Notes under the pieces: model-generated
Seen by the model: the letters and a program-made list of their open reading frames with translations, nothing else
Database searches by the model: none
What the model was told of the DNA's origin: nothing
Source of the DNA: Symsagittifera roscoffensis
Lineage: Eukaryota > Xenacoelomorpha > Acoela > Convolutidae
Assembly: GCF_963678635.1 (NCBI RefSeq)
Contig: NC_087069.1
Span: 56,398,061-56,462,060 of the forward strand
Direction: 5' to 3'
DNA length: 64,000 nucleotides
In this document: piece after piece, positions 58,506 through 64,000 of the stretch
Numbering within the stretch: position 1 is the first letter of the stretch
How the letters are laid out: each line of letters begins with the position of its first letter
Made by a program: the position numbers and the translations under genes

Positions 58506-58869
58506 TCATGTTTAACCGTTGCAGATTGATGATCTCTTTTAAAAAGTTGTTTTGAAATGAAGTTTTTCAATTACGATCGAGTTTTTTGCCCAACCAAAAT
58601 GATTTTTTTTTAGCTGTCCTTAATCACTAAGAAGATTCTTTTGATCAATTTTTGTGCATTTTTTGGAAAATTTTGACCAAGAATTCGCGTTTGCTCGCCC
58701 GTCCTCTCCTTCAATTTTAGTATGGTGTGTCGGCTAAAAATGGATGTCATTAAAAATACCAAAGGATGGACCCCTTGGTTGGCGAAGGTCGAATCCCTGG
58801 GGGGGGGGGGGCAGAGGGCTATTTTGTTCTGCTATATACTTATTTTGCTGCATTCTGATTGATCGAAAT
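58506..58869 (+). repeat. Repeat unit preceding the 89-bp array
   Basis: TTTTTTGCCCAACCAAAATG (58585) and GGATGGACCCCTTGGTTGGC, then GAAGGTCGAATCCCTGG (58765-58800), recur at 59852 and 60068. A G12 run at 58799-58811 is shorter in the second copy. GTCGAATCC is box B-like, but no full tRNA fold is present. Confidence 0.7.
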
Positions 58870-59450
58870 TTGGCTGATTTAATCCGCGTAACAATCTCCC
58901 TCTTTACGAGATTGTCAAGTAGATCCTTGTTTCCTCCTGTGTTCCGCATTAGATCATTTTGGCTGATTTAATGCACGTAACAATCTCCCTTTGCTAGAGA
59001 TTGTCAAGTAGATCCTCGTTTCCTCCTGTGTTCCACATCAGATCACTTTGGCTGATTTAATGCACGTAACAATCGCCCTTTGTGAGAGATTGTCAAGTAG
59101 ATCCTTGCTTCTTCCCGTGTTCCGCATTAGATCAGTTTGGCTGATTTAATGCTCAAAACAATCTCTTTTTGTGAGAGATTGTCAAGTAGTTCATTGTTTC
59201 CTCCTGTGTTCCGCATAATATCACTTTGGTTCATTTAATGCACGTAGCAATCTCCTTTTGTCAGAGATTGTCAAGTAGATCCTGGTTTCCACCTGTATTC
59301 CGCATTAGAACAGTTTGACTGATTAAATTCACGTAACAATCTCCCTTTGTGAGAGATTGTCAATTAGATCCCAGTTCTCTCCTGTGTTCCGCATTAGATC
59401 AGTTCGGCCGATTAAATGCACGTAACAATCTCCTTTTGTGAGAGGTTGTC
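58870..59450 (+). repeat. 89-bp tandem repeat with hairpin, array 1
   Basis: TTTGGCTGATTTAATGCACG recurs every about 89 bp (AGATC marks at 58951, 59040, 59129 and on), about 6.5 units. Each unit holds ACAATCTC and GAGATTGT separated by about 9 bases, an 8-bp stem. Sequence divergence among units is marked. Confidence 0.9.
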
Positions 59451-59453
59451 CGT

Positions 59454-59839
59454 TTGTGGCTTTCTGGATAGTGTTGACGAAGCGCAGCCTCTCCTCTGTG
59501 TAAAGTGGTTCATTGGGAGTCGAATCACTACTGAAATGGCTTCAATATCACTTGACCTGTTCTGAAGTGTTCCTAGAGTTCGTGGAGTTGCGTTTTTTGG
59601 TGATTGGAGATTGATTTTCTAATTTCTTCTGAAGCAGCTTATTTATATCAAGGCTAGGATAATATCTAAAAAAGAATCTTTCGCTTGATGCTTAATCCGA
59701 TCAGGGCTGAAATTTGCTGGAATGAAAATAGCTTAGGGGGTCTTTTTTGCCCAATTTTAGGTGATTAAAGGAACGATTATCGTGGTCCATTTTTACAATA
59801 TAATTAATGTAAAAAGAATTGGTATTATCTATCTATCTA
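59454..59839 (+). repeat. Duplicated SINE tail and downstream sequence
   Basis: It is the same as about 56359-56745 (offset 3094), including CACTTGACCTGTTCTGAAGT. It ends again in an ATCT run and a Helitron-like 5' terminus. Confidence 0.88.
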
Positions 59840-60169
59840 TCTATACTATATTTTTTGCCCAAGCAAAATGATTTTTTTAAGCTCTCTAATCACTAAGCAG
59901 ATTCTTTTGATCATTTTTTGTGCATTTTTTGGAAATTTTTGACCAAGAATTCGCGTTTGCCCGCCCGTCCTCTCCTTCAATTTTAGTATACATTTACGGC
60001 GAGGGCGCTTTTAGATAAATTTTATAGTTTGTCGGATAAAAATGGATGTCATCAAATAATACCAAAGGATGGACCCCTTGGTTGGCGAAGGTCGAATCCC
60101 TGGGGGGCAGTGGGCTATTTTGCTCTGCTAGATAGTTATTTTGCTGCGTTCTGATTGGTCGAAATTTGG

Positions 60170-60880
60170 CTGATTTAATCCGCGTAACAATCTCCCTCTT
60201 TACGAGACTTTCAAGTAGATCCTTGTTTTTTTCCTGTGTTCCGCATTAGATCAGTTTGGCTGATTTAATGCATGTAACAATATCCCTTTGTGAGAGATTG
60301 TCAAGTAGATCCTTGTTTCCTTCTGTGTTCCTCATTAGATCAGGTTGGCTGATTTAATGCACGCAACAATATCTTTTTGTGAGAGATTGTCAACTAGATC
60401 CTTGTTACCTCCTGTGTTCCACATCAGTTGACTTTGGCTGATTTAACGCTCGTAACAATCGCCCTTTGTGAGAGGTTGTCAAGTAGATCCTTGCTTCTTC
60501 CTGTGTTCCGCATTAGATCAGTTTGGCTGATTTAATGCACATAACCTCTTTTTGTGAGAGATTGTCAAGTAGCTCCTTGTCTCCTGTGTTCCGCATAATA
60601 TCAGTTTGGTTCTTTTAATGCACGTAGCAATCTCCTTTTGTCAGAGATTGTCAAGTAGATCCTTGTTTCCGCCTGTATTCCGCATTAGATCAGTTTGACT
60701 GATTTAATTCACGTAACAATCTCCCTGTGTGAGAGATTGTCAAGTAGATCTCAGTTCTCTCCTGTTTTCCGCTTTAGACCAGTTCGGTCGATTACATGCT
60801 TGTAACAATCTCCTTTTCTGAGAGGTTGTCAAGTAGATCTTTTTCTCCTGTGTTCCACAATAGATCAATTTGGCTTTTTT
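60170..60880 (+). repeat. 89-bp tandem repeat with hairpin, array 2
   Basis: It contains about eight units of the same repeat as 58870-59450. The last unit breaks off at TTTGGC..TTTTTTCATCAAG, joining Helitron-type interior sequence. Confidence 0.9.
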
Positions 60881-60887
60881 CATCAAG

Positions 60888-63033
60888 TTTTCAAGAAAAG
60901 AGAATTTTTTGTTGAAATTATAAATGCCCATTTCGCAGTAAGGGATGTCATAGTTTTTTGAGGGACTCAAGGGTTGCAAATATTGCCTTCAGTTGTGACT
61001 ACTCAAATCTTGGTATTTTTGAGATATGACGTTTTTATAGTTTTTTTCAAAAAATTTTACAGAAAACTTCAGTTTAATTCTGTTATTGAAAATTTTGACT
61101 TTCCTAACCGAGTAGTTGGGGGCTGTTAGAGTACTCTCAGGGGTTGCGAATCTTGCGTCCAAATGCGACTGCTCAAATGGTCTTAGTTTCCGAGATATGA
61201 CATTTGCTATACCTTTTTTACTTTAAAATTGTTCAAAGAATTGAGATATAAAAATTATAACAAAATTTGAAGTTCCCATCTGTAATGTGAGGCTCTGTCA
61301 TGTTACTCTCAGGAATTGCGAATTTAGCATTTAAATATGACTGCCCAAATCCGTGTAGTTTTCGAGATAATACGTTTTTTAATACGTTCGAGATAATACG
61401 TCTTTATCTTCCTTTAATTTTCAAAATTTGAAATTCCAACCATTTAGTTGGGAGGCTGTTAGAGTACTCTCTGGAGTTCCAATTTTTGCCTCCAAGTCTG
61501 ACTGCTCAAGTTTTTGTAGTTCTTGAGATATGACGTTTTTGTGATTTTTCATAAAATTTTCAGAAAACTTAAATTCAGATATGACGTTTGTTATATCTTT
61601 TTTTTTTCACTTTAAAATTGTTCAAAGAACTTTGATATAAAAATTTAATAAATTTGAATTTCTCATCCTTATAGTGAGGCTCTGTCAGATTAATCCCAGG
61701 AACTGCGTTTTTAGTATTCAAACATGATTGCTCAAATCCTTGTAGTTATCGAGAAGTGACGTTTTTCCTTATTTTTTCAAAAAGTTTTAAGAAAAGCTAA
61801 TTTTAATTTTTTCTTATTCAAAATTTGAAATGTCTATTTTTGCAGTGAGGGCTGTCAAAGTTTTCTCGGGGTCTCAGGGATTCCAAGTTTTGACTTCAAT
61901 TGTGACTATTCAAATCTTGGTATTTTTGAGATATGAGTTTTTTCTGATTTTATCAAAAAGTTTTCAAGAAGAGATAATTTTTTGTTGAAATTATAAATGC
62001 CCATTTCGCAGTAAGGGATGTCATAGTTTTTTGAGGGACTCAAGGGTTGCAAATATTGCCTTCAGTTGTGACTACTCAAATCTTGGTATTTTTGAGATAT
62101 GACGTTTTTATAGTTTTTTTCAAAAAATTTTACAGAAAACTTCAGTTTAATTCTGTTATTGAAAATTTTGACTTTCCTAACCGAGTAGTTGGGGGCTGTT
62201 AGAGTACTCTCAGGGGTTGCGAATCTTGCGTCCAAATGCGACTGCTCAAATGGTCTTAGTTTCCGAGATATGACATTTGCTATACCTTTTTTACTTTAAA
62301 ATTGTTCAAAGAATTGAGATATAAAAATTATAACAAAATTTGAAGTTCCCATCTGTAATGTGAGGCTCTGTCATGTTACTCTCAGGAATTGCGAATTTAG
62401 CATTTAAATATGACTGCCCAAATCCGTGTAGTTTTCGAGATAATACGTTTTTTAATACGTTCGAGATAATACGTCTTTATCTTCCTTTAATTTTCAAAAT
62501 TTGAAATTCCAACCATTTAGTTGGGAGGCTGTTAGAGTACTCTCTGGAGTTCCAATTTTTGCCTCCAAGTCTGACTGCTCAAGTTTTTGTAGTTCTTGAG
62601 ATATGACGTTTTTGTGATTTTTCATAAAATTTTCAGAAAACTTAAATTCAGATATGACGTTTGTTATATCTTTTTTTTTTCACTTTAAAATTGTTCAAAG
62701 AACTTTGATATAAAAATTTAATAAATTTGAATTTCTCATCCTTATAGTGAGTTTCTGTCAGGTTAATCCCAGGAACTGCGTTTTTAGTATTCAAACATGA
62801 TTGCTCAAATCCTTGTAGTTATCGAGAAGTGACGTTTTTCCTTATTTTTTCAAAAAGTTTTAAGAAAAGCTAATTTTAATTTTTTCTTATTCAAAATTTG
62901 AAATGTCTATTTTTGCAGTGAGGGCTGTCAAAGTTTTCTCGGGGTCTCAGGGATTCCAAGTTTTGACTTCAATTGTGACTATTCAAATCTTTGTATTTTT
63001 GAGATATGAGTTTTTTCTGATTTTATCAAAAAG
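60888..63033 (+). repeat. 1073-bp tandem duplication within Helitron-type sequence
   Basis: TCAAGAAAAGAGAATTTTTTG (60891) and TCAAGAAGAGATAATTTTTT (61964) mark two copies. GGGTTGCGAATCTTGCG repeats at 61141 and 62214. The copies are nearly identical, while the smaller 150-170-bp units inside each are old and diverged. Confidence 0.93.
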
Positions 63034-63961
63034 TTTTCAAGAAGAGATAATTTTAGTTTTTTTGTTCTCCAAAATTTGAAATGCCAATTTTTGCAGTGAG
63101 GGCTGTCAGAGTTTTCTCAGGGTCTGAGGGATTCCAAGTTTTGACTCCGATTGTGACTACTCAAATCTTTGTATTTTTGAGATATGACGTTTTTTCTGAT
63201 TTCATCAAAAAGTTTTCAAGAAGAAATAGTTTTAGTTTTTTTGTTCTCCAAAATTTGAAATGCCCATTTTTGCAGTGAGGGCTGTCAGAGTTTTCTCAGG
63301 GTCTGAGGGGTTGCAAATATTACCTCCAAATATGACTGCTCAAATCTTTGTAGTTTTCGAGATATGACGTTTTTTCAGATTTTTTCAAAACGTCTTCAGA
63401 AAACTTAAATTTCCTTTTAATTTTCAAAATTTGAAATTCCGACCCCTTTTTTTTGGGGGAGGGGGGGGGGGGGGGGGCTGTTGGAGTACTTTCAGGAGTT
63501 GTAAATTTTGCCTCCAAATGTGACTGCTCAAATCCTTGTAGTTTTTGAAATATGACGTTTTTGTGATTTTTCAAAAAATTATCAGAAATTTTAAATTTAC
63601 TTTTTTTTTCTTCACAGTTTGTAATTCCGAACCCTGTAGTTGCGGTATGTCCGAGAATTCTCAAGATATGCAAATCTTGCGTCCAAATGCGATTGCTCGA
63701 TTGCTTTTAGTTTCCGAGATATGACATTTCTTAGTTAATTATAATCTGATCTATAAACAACTTTCGCAAAATATTTTTGGTTTTTCCAAATTTGAATAAA
63801 AAAACCGATAAAACTTTTCTTTACAAAATTTGAAATCACCAACCTTGTACTTAAAAGGGTGCTGTCATAGTGCACGCAAAGGATGCAGTTGTAATTTTCA
63901 TCGAATGCGGTTCTTTTGAGTTGTTGAAAATTTGAAGCACCGGAGGTGCGTTACGCTCTAG
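63034..63961 (+). repeat. Further diverged Helitron-type units and a G homopolymer
   Basis: Units with GAGGGCTGTCAGAGTTTTCT recur at about 63099 and 63279. A G-rich run of about 25 bases lies at 63452-63477. The minus-strand open frame 63673-63320 reads through repeats and has no recognisable product. Confidence 0.7.
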
Positions 63962-64000
63962 TAACGTCTTATTAGTCTTAACTTTTTTTTCTTTTTTAAT

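Larger units (their letters stand above)
59840..63961 (+). mobile_element. Composite Helitron-like element 3
   Basis: The 5' terminus TCTATACTATATTTT (preceded by A) and the 3' terminus GCACCGGAGGTGCGTTACGC then TCTAG, followed by T, are both present but 4.1 kb apart. Between them lie a copy of the 58506-type repeat, a second 89-bp array, a 1073-bp tandem duplication and many GAGATATGACGTTTTT-type units. Whether this is one element or several nested ones is unclear. Confidence 0.5.

Overview
The window looks like metazoan (probably invertebrate) nuclear DNA. It is AT-rich and there are no operons or ribosome-binding sites. Coding information is confined to short exons bounded by GT..AG introns, and nearly everything else is interspersed or tandem repeat. 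I cannot assign a phylum from sequence alone.

One host gene runs left to right across most of the window. Five exons (1614-1761, 21664-21734, 29532-29631, 46273-46773, 51033-51207) join in a consistent reading frame (junction phases 1, 0, 1, 1, 2) and spell most of a BAH domain of the RERE/atrophin-MTA-EGL-27 corepressor type. A possible short last exon lies at 54751-54826. The BAH domain is interrupted by a Ser/His/Pro-rich segment of about 167 residues, encoded by one symmetrical exon (46273-46773). About 1 kb of coding sequence is spread over about 50 kb.

Layout: 1-1212 is a frameshifted 3' end of a retroelement polyprotein. Intron 1 (1762-21663) holds a 593-bp tandem repeat, tRNA-headed repeats, a 3.7-kb segmental duplication, a Gag-like relic, a 25-unit satellite built from a SINE tail (15.03-18.09 kb) and a 145-bp inverted repeat around a SINE. 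Intron 2 (21735-29531) holds a 29-bp minisatellite and a 50-bp pyrimidine-rich minisatellite of about 46 copies. Intron 3 (29632-46272) holds an intact-ended non-autonomous hAT transposon with an 8-bp target duplication, and several copies of a multi-kb repeat family (35.8-44.6 kb). Intron 4 holds another long repeat, a TATC microsatellite and a Helitron-like element ending 27 bp before exon 5. Downstream are a (TGC)31 tract, the candidate last exon, two more Helitron-like elements and 89-bp hairpin repeats, up to 64 kb.

Recurring themes are small 3'-terminal hairpins shared by several repeat families (GCGAAGC-NNN-GCTTCGC), tRNA-like heads mostly in the gene's own orientation, and tandem arrays that visibly grew out of dispersed elements. 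No rRNA, convincing tRNA gene, CRISPR array or bacterial feature was found.
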